A stretch of 64,000 bases of DNA from Acidicapsa dinghuensis (GTDB lineage Bacteria; Acidobacteriota; Terriglobia; Terriglobales; Acidobacteriaceae). Positions within the stretch are counted from its first letter, which is position 1; each line of letters starts with the position of its first letter. The position numbers were made by a program, and so were the translations under genes. The notes beneath the pieces were generated by a model, which saw only the letters and a list, made by a program, of their open reading frames with translations, was not told the DNA's origin and searched no databases. Positions 1 to 9,209 of the stretch are shown piece after piece. The DNA is taken from contig NZ_JAGSYH010000009.1 in NCBI RefSeq assembly GCF_025685685.1, positions 170,003 through 234,002 of the forward strand, in the 5' to 3' direction.

Positions 1-317
1 GCCATGAACTCGCGATATCGCGTTCGTTTACAAATGTGACATTCGTCTGCAGCCGTCCCGCTTATTGCGTGGAATTATCCCCCGTGGGCGCATACTGGAA
101 TCTCAGGAATACACATCAACATCGCAAACTACCCGAAAGCCAACCGGAAGCGACACGAAGCACACGCAAAAAGTGCACAAATACGGCGCAAAAACGCGCT
201 TAAACACACTCTGAATTCCGCATAACCCCTGTAGTATCATATGCTTGCGGGCAAAAGCAAGTACCCACCCCTCCCCTGCCGCGCAATTCGCATGCCATTC
301 CGTGTTTCGGGGCTGCT
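1..317. other. gene-free left edge
   Basis: No convincing reading frame, RNA gene or clear terminator was seen in these 317 bases. The stretch lies downstream of the minus-strand E2 gene and is more AT-rich than the flanking coding sequence. A gene running in from the left would have to end before base 1. Confidence 0.5.
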
Positions 318-2045
318 TCAGCCGATATCGCCGTCCCAGTTTTCCAGCGTCTTCTTGAACTCCGCCATGAACTTGCCGCCGTCCGCGCCATCAATGATGC
401 GGTGATCAAAGCCCAGGCAGAAGTGCTGCGTCGAGCGGATCGCGATCGTGTCGTTACCCTCTGCGTCCGTCAGCACCACCGGCTCTTTCTTGAGGCCGCC
501 AATGGCCATGATCGCCGAGTCCGGCTGGTTGATGATCGGCGTGCCAAACTCCTCGCCGAAGATGCCGGAGTTGGTTAGCGTAAACGTCGAGCCCTGCACC
601 TCTTCCGGCTTCAGCCGCTTCGTCCGCGCCCGCTCCGCAAGATCGGCGACGGCACGCGCCAGCCCCAGGAAGCTACGATCCTCTGCCTGGTGGATGACGG
701 GCACGATCAGGCCCCAGTCGAGCGCCACGGCAATGCCGAGATTGATGTTGCGGTGATAGCGGATGCGAAGATCGGCCCCAGAACCCTCCATGCTCGCATT
801 CACAATCGGAAACTTGCGCAACGTATGGATCGCCGCTGCTGCGATGAACGGCATGTAGGTGAGCTTTACGCCGTTGCGCTGCTCGTACTTCGCCTTCTCG
901 CGCTCACGCAACTTGACGATGCGCGTCATGTCCACCTTAAAGACCGTGTACACATGCGGGCTGACCTGTACGCTCTCCACCATGCGCTGCGCAATGATGG
1001 CGCGCATGCGCGAGAGAGGCACCAGCTCGCCAGGCGCAGCGATGCCCGACGCCGAAGCGCTCGCAGCGGCAACAGCCCGCTGAGCGGCCTGGGCAGCAAG
1101 TCCGGCCGGCGGAGCCACCTTGGCCGCCGGGACCGAACCTGCTCCATACTCTGCCAGATGCTTCAGCACATCGTCCTTGGTGATGCGACCGCTGGAGCCA
1201 GTGCCGGGAATCTGCGCGAGGTCGAGATTGTTATCGCGTGCGATGCGCCGTACCAGCGGTGAAGATCGCGGCTCAGCCTGCATTCCCGCAGCAGCAGGAG
1301 CAGGCAGTTTTCCTTCCGAAGTATGCGTCGGTGCGGGGGTCGACGCCGGTTTCGCAAGCCCCGGTCCGGAAACCGCTGCAGGCGCAGGAGCTGCCTTGCC
1401 GGAGCCTGCGCCGCCAATTACAGCAACAACGGTGTTGATCTGCACCGTCGCGCCTTCGGGTGCCCTGATCTCGCTCAACACTCCCGTCACGGGAGCCGGA
1501 ATCTCAGCATCGACTTTGTCGGTAGAAATCTCAAACAATGGCTCGTCTTTCTGAACCGTATCGCCTGCCTTCTTCAACCACTTCGTAATCGTGCCCTCAA
1601 AGATGGACTCGCCCATCTGCGGCATCACAACTTCCGTTCCGGCGCCGCTTCCGCCGGCGGAAGTCTCAGCCGCAGCGCCAACCTTATCGACGTTGAGTTG
1701 AGCCGCTGCTTCCGGAGTTGCGGTCTTCGCCGGAGCTTTGTCAACAGTCTCGGTAACGCCATCGGGAGCGGCAACCTTCGCTACAGGAGCTGTCGCAGCA
1801 TTACTCACTTCCCCGCCAATCACCGCAATCACAGTGTTGATTTGCACGGTCGCGCCCTCGGTAAACTTGATCTCACTCAGCACGCCAGCAGAGGGTGAAG
1901 GGATCTCGGCATCCACCTTGTCCGTTGAAATCTCGAGCAGCGGTTCGTCCTTCTGCACTGCGTCGCCGACCTTCTTAAGCCACTTGGTGATGGTGCCTTC
2001 AAAGATCGACTCGCCCATCTGGGGCATGATGACATCGATTGCCAT
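318..2045 (-). CDS. sucB: dihydrolipoyllysine-residue acyltransferase (E2) with two lipoyl domains
   Basis: E2 core of a 2-oxoacid dehydrogenase complex, which moves the acyl group from the lipoyl arm to CoA in the cytoplasm. The 575-residue product has two nearly identical lipoyl domains (about residues 2-78 and 138-213), each with the DKVDAE lipoyl-lysine motif. Ala/Pro-rich linkers follow, then a peripheral subunit-binding domain (about 265-300, SSPLVRRIARDNNLDL) and a catalytic domain ending with the FDHRIIDGADGG active-site motif. The length fits a two-lipoyl E2. Whether the substrate is 2-oxoglutarate, pyruvate or a branched-chain acid cannot be told from sequence, so the symbol is tentative. 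lipB, which makes the lipoyl precursor, lies 168 bases upstream on the same strand. Confidence 0.93.
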   Translation of the reverse strand: MAIDVIMPQMGESIFEGTITKWLKKVGDAVQKDEPLLEISTDKVDAEIPSPSAGVLSEIKFTEGATVQINTVIAVIGGEVSNAATAPVAKVAAPDGVTETVDKAPAKTATPEAAAQLNVDKVGAAAETSAGGSGAGTEVVMPQMGESIFEGTITKWLKKAGDTVQKDEPLFEISTDKVDAEIPAPVTGVLSEIRAPEGATVQINTVVAVIGGAGSGKAAPAPAAVSGPGLAKPASTPAPTHTSEGKLPAPAAAGMQAEPRSSPLVRRIARDNNLDLAQIPGTGSSGRITKDDVLKHLAEYGAGSVPAAKVAPPAGLAAQAAQRAVAAASASASGIAAPGELVPLSRMRAIIAQRMVESVQVSPHVYTVFKVDMTRIVKLREREKAKYEQRNGVKLTYMPFIAAAAIHTLRKFPIVNASMEGSGADLRIRYHRNINLGIAVALDWGLIVPVIHQAEDRSFLGLARAVADLAERARTKRLKPEEVQGSTFTLTNSGIFGEEFGTPIINQPDSAIMAIGGLKKEPVVLTDAEGNDTIAIRSTQHFCLGFDHRIIDGADGGKFMAEFKKTLENWDGDIG

Positions 2046-2213
2046 GGTCCAGACCCTTTCCCTTGCCGTGCTGAAAGCCAGCCGCTTCTCGTGATACGCG
2101 GTTGCGCCCGATTTCCTTGTGGATTATAAAAGCCCGCGGGCACCACCCGCCGGGTACCAGCCGTTAGATGTAGGTGGTGTTACAGCGGTTTCGAGGCTGG
2201 CCAACCATTCCTC

Positions 2214-3068
2214 TCAGGCGCGAACCGGCTTTTGCGAGGGCTCAACATGAGGATGCCGCAATGCATCCACCTCTGCAGGCACCCGCATCGGCACACCCAC
2301 CTGCTCCACATCGCCTCGCTCGACCGCTCCGGCGCGGAGCGCTGCCAGTCCAGCAGCGCCATCCTCAAGCGCCAGAATCTGCTGGCCATACACTTGCCCG
2401 AAACATCGGGAAGCCACGTCAGCGCATTGCCGCAGCGTGGGCACATCGCCTTGATTTGGCATCTCCAGCTCCAGGCTCGTTACCTCGCGATCGGCGATGC
2501 CACATGGAATGATCCATTGAAAGTCGCGCAGGTCCGTCGCCACGTTGAAAGCGAAGCCATGGGAGACAATTCCTCGCGACACATGAATGCCGATAGCGCC
2601 AATCTTTTTCTCTCGCAGTGTAGAGTTCACGGTGCCCTCCGGCGCGATAGTCCAGACGCCGGTGCGGCCTTTGACTCGTCCGGTCAACACGCCGTAGCTC
2701 GCGCATAAGCGGATTAAGGCTTCTTCCATGAGGCGCACAAAATCAACGGGACCAAGACGCCCGCCTGTTGCATTGGTCAGGCTGCGCAGATCAAAGATGG
2801 GATAGCCGACTAGCTGCCCTGGTCCGTGGTAGGTGACATCGCCGCCGCGGTTGATCTCGAAGACGGTAACGCCTTTGCGCGCGAGCATCGCATCCGTCGC
2901 CAGAATATTGGCGCGCGTGGCGTTGCGGCCCAGCGTCAGCACCGGCGGATGCTCCAGCAGCAGCAGCGTGTTCTCGATCCGGCCCTGATGACGCAGCTCT
3001 ACTAGCTCCTGCTGCAGCGCTAATGCTTCGCCGTAATCAATGCGGCCGAGATAGAGCGTTTGAATCAT
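2214..3068 (-). CDS. lipB: octanoyltransferase LipB
   Basis: Transfers octanoate from acyl carrier protein to the lipoyl lysine of E2 and GcvH proteins, the first step of lipoate synthesis. The family signature RGGDVTYHGPGQ lies at residues 74-85. The catalytic lysine is K155 in EKKIGAIGIHVSRG, and the acyl-accepting cysteine is C189 in IIPCGI. The 284 residues exceed the usual 210-230; the extra ~60 sit at the C terminus (Ala/Glu-rich, ending PSQKPVRA) and have no recognisable motif. The start gives the canonical beta strand IQTLYLGRIDY. It precedes the lipoylated E2 gene, so substrate and modifying enzyme are adjacent and possibly co-transcribed. Confidence 0.95.
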   Translation of the reverse strand: MIQTLYLGRIDYGEALALQQELVELRHQGRIENTLLLLEHPPVLTLGRNATRANILATDAMLARKGVTVFEINRGGDVTYHGPGQLVGYPIFDLRSLTNATGGRLGPVDFVRLMEEALIRLCASYGVLTGRVKGRTGVWTIAPEGTVNSTLREKKIGAIGIHVSRGIVSHGFAFNVATDLRDFQWIIPCGIADREVTSLELEMPNQGDVPTLRQCADVASRCFGQVYGQQILALEDGAAGLAALRAGAVERGDVEQVGVPMRVPAEVDALRHPHVEPSQKPVRA

Positions 3069-3123
3069 CGTGTTGACACTATTCTACGAGCCTCGGGAAT
3101 GCGAGGCGAAAAGGGTCTGAGAT

Positions 3124-3672
3124 TCAAGTCGCGCTTTGCAGTTTCTCGCGAGTCAGCTCATTGAGCACTTGCATGCTCTCTGGTACTGGCGGACTCACCA
3201 ATCCTGGCTGCGCTATATCAAGAATGCGCTGGGGTTCGACGATGGCTTTCTTGCCTGGGTCGTAGAGCGCACCTTTCACCCATCCCACGGCAGCCAGACC
3301 ATCCTTGCCGGTAAAGGTCTGCTCCATATAAAACCAGCGGTCGTCCCAGCAATCGAGCCGGGTTGTGAGTGTGTACTGCGCCCACAACTCGAGGGAGCGT
3401 CGATAGGTGATCCAGACGCCACCTACCAGCGGCACCCAGCGGGCCTTGAGCACCGGCGTGAGTAAACCGGCTCTCGCCAGCAGCCGCATGCGCCCGTAAT
3501 CCATCACGCTGAGATAGCGGGCATTATTTAGATGGAGATTGAAATCGATGTCGTTGGGCCACACGCGCAGACGCACTACATCCGCGTCGAAGGCATGGAG
3601 CCGCGGCAGTGGAGCAATCCAGTTGCGGATCACCAGCGCAGGTATCCGGATGAAGCTGTTGTAATGAGCCAT
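3124..3672 (-). CDS. hotdog-fold acyl-CoA thioesterase-like protein (THEM6/4HBT type)
   Basis: 182 residues. The N-terminal third contains VWPNDIDFNLHLNNARYLSVMDYGR, the arrangement of the 4-hydroxybenzoyl-CoA thioesterase superfamily, where an Asp and the HLNN segment line the acyl-CoA site. The closest described relatives by pattern are THEM6-like and 4HBT_2 proteins. Substrate is unknown; medium- or long-chain acyl-CoA is an inference from the family. It ends 55 bases before lipB on the same strand, so a lipB/thioesterase transcript linked to acyl metabolism is possible. No signal peptide is evident, although residues 6-22 are moderately hydrophobic. Confidence 0.8.
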   Translation of the reverse strand: MAHYNSFIRIPALVIRNWIAPLPRLHAFDADVVRLRVWPNDIDFNLHLNNARYLSVMDYGRMRLLARAGLLTPVLKARWVPLVGGVWITYRRSLELWAQYTLTTRLDCWDDRWFYMEQTFTGKDGLAAVGWVKGALYDPGKKAIVEPQRILDIAQPGLVSPPVPESMQVLNELTREKLQSAT

Positions 3673-3752
3673 CGCCGCGGACCGTCCCGGCTTTTAGTGT
3701 AGCCGCCGCTCATGTTGAACGACGGCCCGCGACAAACAATGGCAGTTACTGG

Positions 3753-6221
3753 CTACTCTGCGCGTAACGCATGCACGGGATCAACCGTTGCCGCGCGGCG
3801 AGACGGCAGATAGCAAGCCACCCATGAGATGCCCAGAATCACCGCCGTCGTTCCGCCGTAGGTGATTGGGTCCATCGGACTGACGTGATAGAGCAAGGAC
3901 GCCATCAGCCGCATCACTCCGAACGCCGTTGCGATACCGAGCCCTGCGCCGATGACGGTCAGCAGCATTCCCTGACGAACGAACATTGCGGTCAATGACG
4001 GACGTTGCGCACCCAGCGCCATACGAATGCCGATCTCGCGCGTACGCTGCGACACCGAGTAAGCTATGACGCCATAGATGCCGATGATGCCCAGCAGCAG
4101 AGCCATGCTGGCGGCCACTACAAGCATGACCAGCGTGAACGAGGTCCGCGCCATGGACTTGGTATAAAACTCGCCCAGAGTTGAGACATTTGAGAGTGGC
4201 AGGTCAGAATCTATCGACCAGACAGCTTGTCGCGCCTGTTCCATAAAATTCTCAGAGCCGGCGCGACTGGTTCGGATGACGAGCGCTCCGCCGCGCATGA
4301 CATCCTCTGGCTGCCCCTCGAATTTCAAGCGCCACAACGGCCAGTAGACGGACGGCGGCGGGTCCTTGCTGACGCCATCATCGTATACATCGCGCACAAC
4401 GCCAATGATTTGCCGCCAGTCGTCCGTGCTCGCGACGCGAATGCGTTTGCCGATGGCATTAGCCGGACTGCCCCAGTATTCGCGAGCAAAGTTCTCCGAG
4501 ATAATGGCGAACGGCTGCTTCTGGAGCTCATCATCCCAGGTATAGTCACGACCGGCGATGATCGGCGTGTCCAGCGTCTTGAAAACGCCGGGCGCAACGT
4601 ATTTGAAGCGGCGGATCGGCGGTATCTTGCCATCGGCGATCGGGTGATCTTCGGCATACAGCACATCGTTCGACGAAGAGCCGCTCATCGGCACAGCCGT
4701 CGTCATGCTCACAGACGTTACGCCGGGAATAGCGGCCAGCTTGTCGATGATCGCCTTCTGTTCGCGAACGACGCGCTCACGTTGTGTCTCAGGCACCCGC
4801 GCCTCGGGGATAAAGATGCGGAAGGACTGCACCGTATTTGGATCGGCGAAGCCCGGCGAAACGTGCATCAGGGCATAGAAGGTGCGAATCATAAGCCCGG
4901 AGCAGATCAGCAGCACCAGCGCCAGCGCCACCTGCATCACAACCAGAGCCTTACGAATGCGATGACGCTCGCGACCCTGGCTCAGTCCGCGGCCGCCTTC
5001 GCGCAGATCCTGGTTGATGGCTCCGCCGGCGTACTTCAGCACGGGAATCAAGCCGATCAGCAGGCTCACCGTAACCGCGATGCCAAGCGTGAACAGCAAC
5101 ACCGGCAGATCGATGCCGATCTCATGAATACGCGGCAGTCCCGTTGGAGCGGCGGCGACAAGCAGGCGCAGCGCTCCGAAGGCAATGCCGAGGCCGATGA
5201 CGCTGCCCAGCATGCCCAGCGTCAGGCTTTCGATCAGAAGATCGACCGCGATGCGTCCGTAGCCCGCGCCCAATGCGCTGCGAATCGCCAGCTCCTGCCG
5301 GCGGCCCTCGACACGCACCAGCAGCAGATTGGCCACATTGGCGCAGGCGACCAGCAGCACCACGCCGATAGAGCCCATCAGTACCCACAACGCTTTGCCC
5401 ACATCACCCACCACATCCTGCTTCAACAGGTGCAGATTGGGCTGGATATGCGCATCTTCGAATATCTTGGCGCTGAAGCCGTCCGGAGCCGGAAAGCTGC
5501 GATTGGCAATTGGGATCAGCCGTGCAATATCGGCGGAGGCCTGCTCCAGCGTAACCCCCGGCTTCATCCGCGCCAGTGCTTCATAGCTGAAGTTGCCGAG
5601 TTTTGTCTTGCTGCGATCCCACTGCATGGGGATGACGAGATCGACGTCCTGATAGTCGAGAAACTGAAATCCGCGCGGCAGCACGCCGATAATCTCGCGT
5701 GGCTTGCCATCGGCATTGATGTTGCGGCCGATGACATTGGGATCCGACCCAAACTTCTTTTGCCAATAGCCGTAGGAAATCATTGCCGTCGGCGGCGCTT
5801 CGGCGGTATCGTCGCGCTTCGTAAAGAGACGCCCAAGCGACGGGTGCACGCCAAGCAGAGGAAACGTTCCGTCCGTCACATCCAGCCCGCGGATATGCTC
5901 CGGCTCCCCCTGCCCCGTAATGGTGAAAGCATCCCCGTTATAGACCCCGACATCTTCAAACGACGTGTTCTGTTCCCTGTCGATAAAGTAGTACGACGGA
6001 CAGATATTCAGCTCGGGGATACTGATCCCCGGCGCTTTGTGCCAAATGCCAATCAGCCGGTCCGGCTGAGGATAGGGCAGCGGCTTGAGCAGCACGCCCT
6101 CAATCACGCTGAAGATGGCGGTATTTGCGCCCACGCCGATGGCGAGCGTCAGCAGCACAATGGCGGTGAATAACGGAGTGCGCATGAGGCGGCGCACTAC
6201 CTGCCGGAATTGGTCGATCAT
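3753..6221 (-). CDS. ADOP-type ABC permease (MacB/FtsX orphan permease)
   Basis: Large permease with two tandem MacB periplasmic-core plus FtsX units, the architecture of acidobacterial duplicated orphan permeases. The first helix is TAIVLLTLAIGVGANTAIFS. A first FtsX block contains GSIGVVLLVACANVANLLLVRVEGRRQELAIRSALGA. The C-terminal block ends with GIYGVIAYSVSQRTREIGIRMALGAQR and the conserved tail PSRRAATVDPVHALRAE. There is no ATPase gene beside it, and no N-terminal prefix domain is present, unlike the copies at 11.6-19.6 kb. I chose the ATG at 6221 because GAGGA lies 7 bases upstream; an in-frame TTG at 6293 would add 24 charged residues. Substrate is unknown. It is divergent from the beta-lactamase-fold gene. 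Confidence 0.9.
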   Translation of the reverse strand: MIDQFRQVVRRLMRTPLFTAIVLLTLAIGVGANTAIFSVIEGVLLKPLPYPQPDRLIGIWHKAPGISIPELNICPSYYFIDREQNTSFEDVGVYNGDAFTITGQGEPEHIRGLDVTDGTFPLLGVHPSLGRLFTKRDDTAEAPPTAMISYGYWQKKFGSDPNVIGRNINADGKPREIIGVLPRGFQFLDYQDVDLVIPMQWDRSKTKLGNFSYEALARMKPGVTLEQASADIARLIPIANRSFPAPDGFSAKIFEDAHIQPNLHLLKQDVVGDVGKALWVLMGSIGVVLLVACANVANLLLVRVEGRRQELAIRSALGAGYGRIAVDLLIESLTLGMLGSVIGLGIAFGALRLLVAAAPTGLPRIHEIGIDLPVLLFTLGIAVTVSLLIGLIPVLKYAGGAINQDLREGGRGLSQGRERHRIRKALVVMQVALALVLLICSGLMIRTFYALMHVSPGFADPNTVQSFRIFIPEARVPETQRERVVREQKAIIDKLAAIPGVTSVSMTTAVPMSGSSSNDVLYAEDHPIADGKIPPIRRFKYVAPGVFKTLDTPIIAGRDYTWDDELQKQPFAIISENFAREYWGSPANAIGKRIRVASTDDWRQIIGVVRDVYDDGVSKDPPPSVYWPLWRLKFEGQPEDVMRGGALVIRTSRAGSENFMEQARQAVWSIDSDLPLSNVSTLGEFYTKSMARTSFTLVMLVVAASMALLLGIIGIYGVIAYSVSQRTREIGIRMALGAQRPSLTAMFVRQGMLLTVIGAGLGIATAFGVMRLMASLLYHVSPMDPITYGGTTAVILGISWVACYLPSRRAATVDPVHALRAE

Positions 6222-6626
6222 ACCGTCGTCCTCGTCTTTCTTTGCTTCCTCTTGCCGGTTTCGCCTACATCCTTGATGCGGCTGATCTTTCAATGGATAT
6301 GAGCAATAAGTCTGCCAAAAAACCCAGCCTGCAGGAACTCGGTCTCACTTGCTCTGGGACATAATCTCACGCATTGACACGCAAGAATGTCCGAAAACAG
6401 AATCGGGGTGTCCGTGTTCGGACACCTGGGCGCGGCATATCCGATCCACCGTTCCGCTTCTCTTGTGCTTACGTCAAGACGGTCTGGTTTGTTCCGAAGA
6501 TTTCTGCCTGGACCTTCTATCCGGACCTATTGTCCAGCCGTAATCTGCACGATCTGCTTGTCAAAGCCGGCTACATCCGAGAGACTGGTCGCACTTTACT
6601 GTTGCGTTCGTTTGCATGGAGGCGGA
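6222..6626. promoter_or_regulatory. divergent regulatory region between ADOP permease and beta-lactamase-fold gene
   Basis: These 405 bases hold no supported gene. The notable content is a tandem pair of TGTCCG-type dyads at 6388-6426 and a weaker dyad near 6523 (GGAC, five bases, GTCC). A frame remains open from 6387 into the downstream gene, but its translation is Cys/Arg-rich and unlike a protein N terminus, so I treat it as leader DNA. Confidence 0.5.
6388..6426. promoter_or_regulatory. candidate double operator, TGTCCG dyads 21 bp apart
   Basis: A perfect inverted repeat with 8-bp arms (GGTGTCCG, four bases TGTT, CGGACACC) occupies 6407-6426. A second TGTCCG word with a four-base AAAA spacer and a decayed right arm starts at 6388. 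The two TGTCCG words are exactly 21 bp apart, about two helical turns, as expected for two dimers bound to one face of DNA. The regulator is unknown. Confidence 0.55.
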
Positions 6627-8663
6627 ATGCTGCGATCCAGTTCCCGGTTTGCCTTAACCATCTTGCTGTCAGTCTTTTTCTCTGAAATCACGGGAGCGCC
6701 TGCTCTGGCTCAAACCCACACCCCCGCGAATCCGGCACAACCGGCTGCGCCGCTTAAGACAACCCCGGCCACGCCAGCAGCTACGCCCGGACCGGGGCCG
6801 GCCGCGCCTCCACCCGGCAGCCATGCGCTGACTTCGGCTGACCTTGAGGCATTCTTTGACGGCGTCGTACCCCTGCAGCTCGAGCGCAGCGACGTCGTAG
6901 GCGCATCCGTGCTGGTCATGAAAGACGGGCAGACGCTGCTGGAAAAGGGCTATGGCTACGCCGATCTAAAGAACAAGAAAACCGTCGATCCCAACTCAAC
7001 GATCTTCCGTCTGGCATCGATCTCGAAGCTTTTCACCTGGGTCTCCGTGATGCAGCTCGTGGAGCAGGGCAAGCTCAATCTCGACACGGATGTCAATCAA
7101 TACCTCGACTTCCAGATCCGTCCCGCATTCAACAAACCCGTCACGCTGCGCAATCTGATGACGCACACCGGCGGTTTTGAGGAGACTGCGGACGATATCA
7201 TCCTGCTGAATCCGAAAGATGCCGTTTCGCTTCGCGATTACCTGATTCACAACCAGCCCATGCGGCTCTTTCCTCCAGGCGAAGTGCCGGCCTACTCCAA
7301 CTATGGCGTAGGCCTGGCAAGCTACATCGTGCAGCGCGCCAGCGGACAGCCCTTTGAGCAATACGTACAGCAGCATATTTTCACGCCTCTCGGCATGACG
7401 CACTCTTCCTTTGAGCAGCCGCTGCCCAAGTCTCTCGCCAACTTGCCCTCCGAGGGCTATCGCGACGACACGACCAAGCCTGCTGTGGGATTCGAGATAT
7501 TCAATCCTGTCGGTGCAGGCGGAATCTCGTCTTCTGCAGCGGACATGGGCCGCTTTGGCCAGGCGTTGCTTAACGGTGGCTCTCTCGATGGCAAGCAGAT
7601 CCTGAAGCCCGAGACTCTTGCCCTGATGTGGACGCCGCAGTTTCAGGCCAGTCCGCAACTGCCGCCCATCTGCATGGGCTTCTATCAGGACTGGCGCAAC
7701 AATCTGCGCTGGATCGGCCACGAGGGCGATCTGATCGCCTTTCACAGCCTTTTCTTTGTCGAACCCTCACAGAAGCTGGTGCTCTTCGTTTCTTACAACT
7801 CTGCCGGTGGCGGCGGCCGGCCTCGCCCGGAGATCATCGACATGTTCACGGACCGCTATTTCCCCGGCGCACCGAAGGTCGAGTTTTTAAAGACGCTACC
7901 GCCGGAGATGAAAGCGATCGAAGGCCGCTATCAGACCACCCGCCGCTCCGACAGCACCAAGATGGCGCTCGGGAATCTCTTCTCACAGCGCTCCCTGAGC
8001 ATCAACAAAGACGGTGTGTTGCGCGTATCTGGTTTCCGCGATCTGCGTGAGCACGTCGTCAAGTGGAAAGCCATTGGCAAAGACCTGTGGCAAGCCGAAG
8101 ACGATCAGACACGCATCTTCGCCATTCGCGATAGCTCTAATCGCGTCGTGCGCCTTGCGGTTGACTTCCCCGGTGTTCAGATACAACGCGTGCGCTGGTT
8201 TGAAAACAGCAGGCTTGTGCTGCCAATTACTTATGCAAGCATTGGAGTCCTGGCACTTGTTGTTATTGCCTCGATCATTCGGCTGGGGCGCAGGCTTTTC
8301 CTGCACAAGCGCCCGCGCTGGAAGCCACAGCCCGGCACCATATGGCTCACAGCATCGCCTCGCATCGCGGCATGGCTATGGATACTTTTCCTCGCTGCGA
8401 TTGTGGGCTATTTCGCGGCCACCAGTGACGATATCTCGATACCCAATCCGCATTGGTACCCGTGGTTTGTGCTTGTTAACTGGGTTGTCGCGGTTATTCT
8501 CGTCTTCAGCTTCTTTACTTTGATCCGAGCGTTTTTCATCTGGACCCGCGCAGACCTGCGCCTGATCACGAAGCTGAAATTCACGATCGTGGCACTGTCC
8601 TGTGTGGTCCTGGGCTGGGTTGCGATCCATTGGAATGTGATCGGCTCGGCCCATCGCATTTAA
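6627..8663 (+). CDS. secreted/membrane serine hydrolase of the beta-lactamase (class C/PBP) family
   Basis: 678 residues from the ATG at 6627, chosen because GGAGG lies just upstream and the product then starts with a normal signal peptide (LRSSSRFALTILLSVFF to ALA). A Pro/Ala-rich linker follows. The beta-lactamase fold has SISK as the S-x-x-K nucleophile motif (131-134), the YSNYG tyrosine motif and HEG in place of KTG. Roughly residues 530-678 hold four hydrophobic segments, so the enzyme domain is probably tethered to the inner membrane and faces the periplasm. Relatives include esterases, D-amino-acid peptidases and penicillin-binding-like proteins; resistance to beta-lactams should not be assumed. 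It is divergent from an ADOP permease. Confidence 0.88.
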   Translation: MLRSSSRFALTILLSVFFSEITGAPALAQTHTPANPAQPAAPLKTTPATPAATPGPGPAAPPPGSHALTSADLEAFFDGVVPLQLERSDVVGASVLVMKDGQTLLEKGYGYADLKNKKTVDPNSTIFRLASISKLFTWVSVMQLVEQGKLNLDTDVNQYLDFQIRPAFNKPVTLRNLMTHTGGFEETADDIILLNPKDAVSLRDYLIHNQPMRLFPPGEVPAYSNYGVGLASYIVQRASGQPFEQYVQQHIFTPLGMTHSSFEQPLPKSLANLPSEGYRDDTTKPAVGFEIFNPVGAGGISSSAADMGRFGQALLNGGSLDGKQILKPETLALMWTPQFQASPQLPPICMGFYQDWRNNLRWIGHEGDLIAFHSLFFVEPSQKLVLFVSYNSAGGGGRPRPEIIDMFTDRYFPGAPKVEFLKTLPPEMKAIEGRYQTTRRSDSTKMALGNLFSQRSLSINKDGVLRVSGFRDLREHVVKWKAIGKDLWQAEDDQTRIFAIRDSSNRVVRLAVDFPGVQIQRVRWFENSRLVLPITYASIGVLALVVIASIIRLGRRLFLHKRPRWKPQPGTIWLTASPRIAAWLWILFLAAIVGYFAATSDDISIPNPHWYPWFVLVNWVVAVILVFSFFTLIRAFFIWTRADLRLITKLKFTIVALSCVVLGWVAIHWNVIGSAHRI

Positions 8664-8681
8664 CTTTTTTGACGGCGTCGT

Positions 8682-9209
8682 TTATTCCTTCTCAGATGCG
8701 AAGAAGTAAACGACTCCGCCCATGATCGCCAGCAGCACAAGGCCAATCGTCAGCGAAACAGCGTTCATCTCCGGCTTGAACCATCCGGTCGCACCAGAGG
8801 GCCATAGCGCCTTCCAGTCAAATGCGGATGACTGTGCCGCGCTGGCAAGCCAGCTCTTCCACGGAATGCCTTGTCGCAGCTCCGTGTAGACAAACAACCC
8901 CGCAAGACAAAGCGTAGCGGCAAATGCGAGGATCTGCGCCACGATAATTGGCCGGTTGATACGCTCAACCGCTGCATTGCGTTTGCGCAACTGCGCACGC
9001 CACCAGATCACGCCAGCAGACGGCAACTGCGCCTGCGCCATGCTTGCGCCACGAGCCTTGCGAAAGGCCTGCGAAACAAGAATCTGATCGGCGCAGGAAC
9101 GGCACGCCTCGGCGTGCTCACACAGATCGGCAGGTGCAGCCTGCGGCCAGTGGCCCAGCGCAAGCAGCCGCTTGATCTCCGCTTCGTGTGTGCAGTTGCG
9201 AACGATCAT
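8682..9209 (-). CDS. membrane anti-sigma factor with zinc-type ZAS motif
   Basis: 175 residues. The N-terminal part has H32-x3-C36-x2-C39, the zinc-binding anti-sigma (ZAS) signature, preceded by C30. Two membrane segments follow (about 86-106 and 148-170), the second close to the C terminus. The start codon overlaps the stop of the upstream ECF sigma gene by four bases (ATGA), so the two are translationally coupled. By analogy with RsrA/ChrR-type pairs the protein should hold the sigma factor at the membrane until released by a signal. The signal is unknown. Two membrane spans rather than one is slightly unusual. Confidence 0.82.
   Translation of the reverse strand: MIVRNCTHEAEIKRLLALGHWPQAAPADLCEHAEACRSCADQILVSQAFRKARGASMAQAQLPSAGVIWWRAQLRKRNAAVERINRPIIVAQILAFAATLCLAGLFVYTELRQGIPWKSWLASAAQSSAFDWKALWPSGATGWFKPEMNAVSLTIGLVLLAIMGGVVYFFASEKE

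Noticed and set aside
4227..6173. Long plus-strand open frame of 648 codons
   Set aside because: It lies antisense to the first ADOP gene; the translation is His/Arg/Asp-rich and without motifs, as expected from the complement of a high-GC gene.
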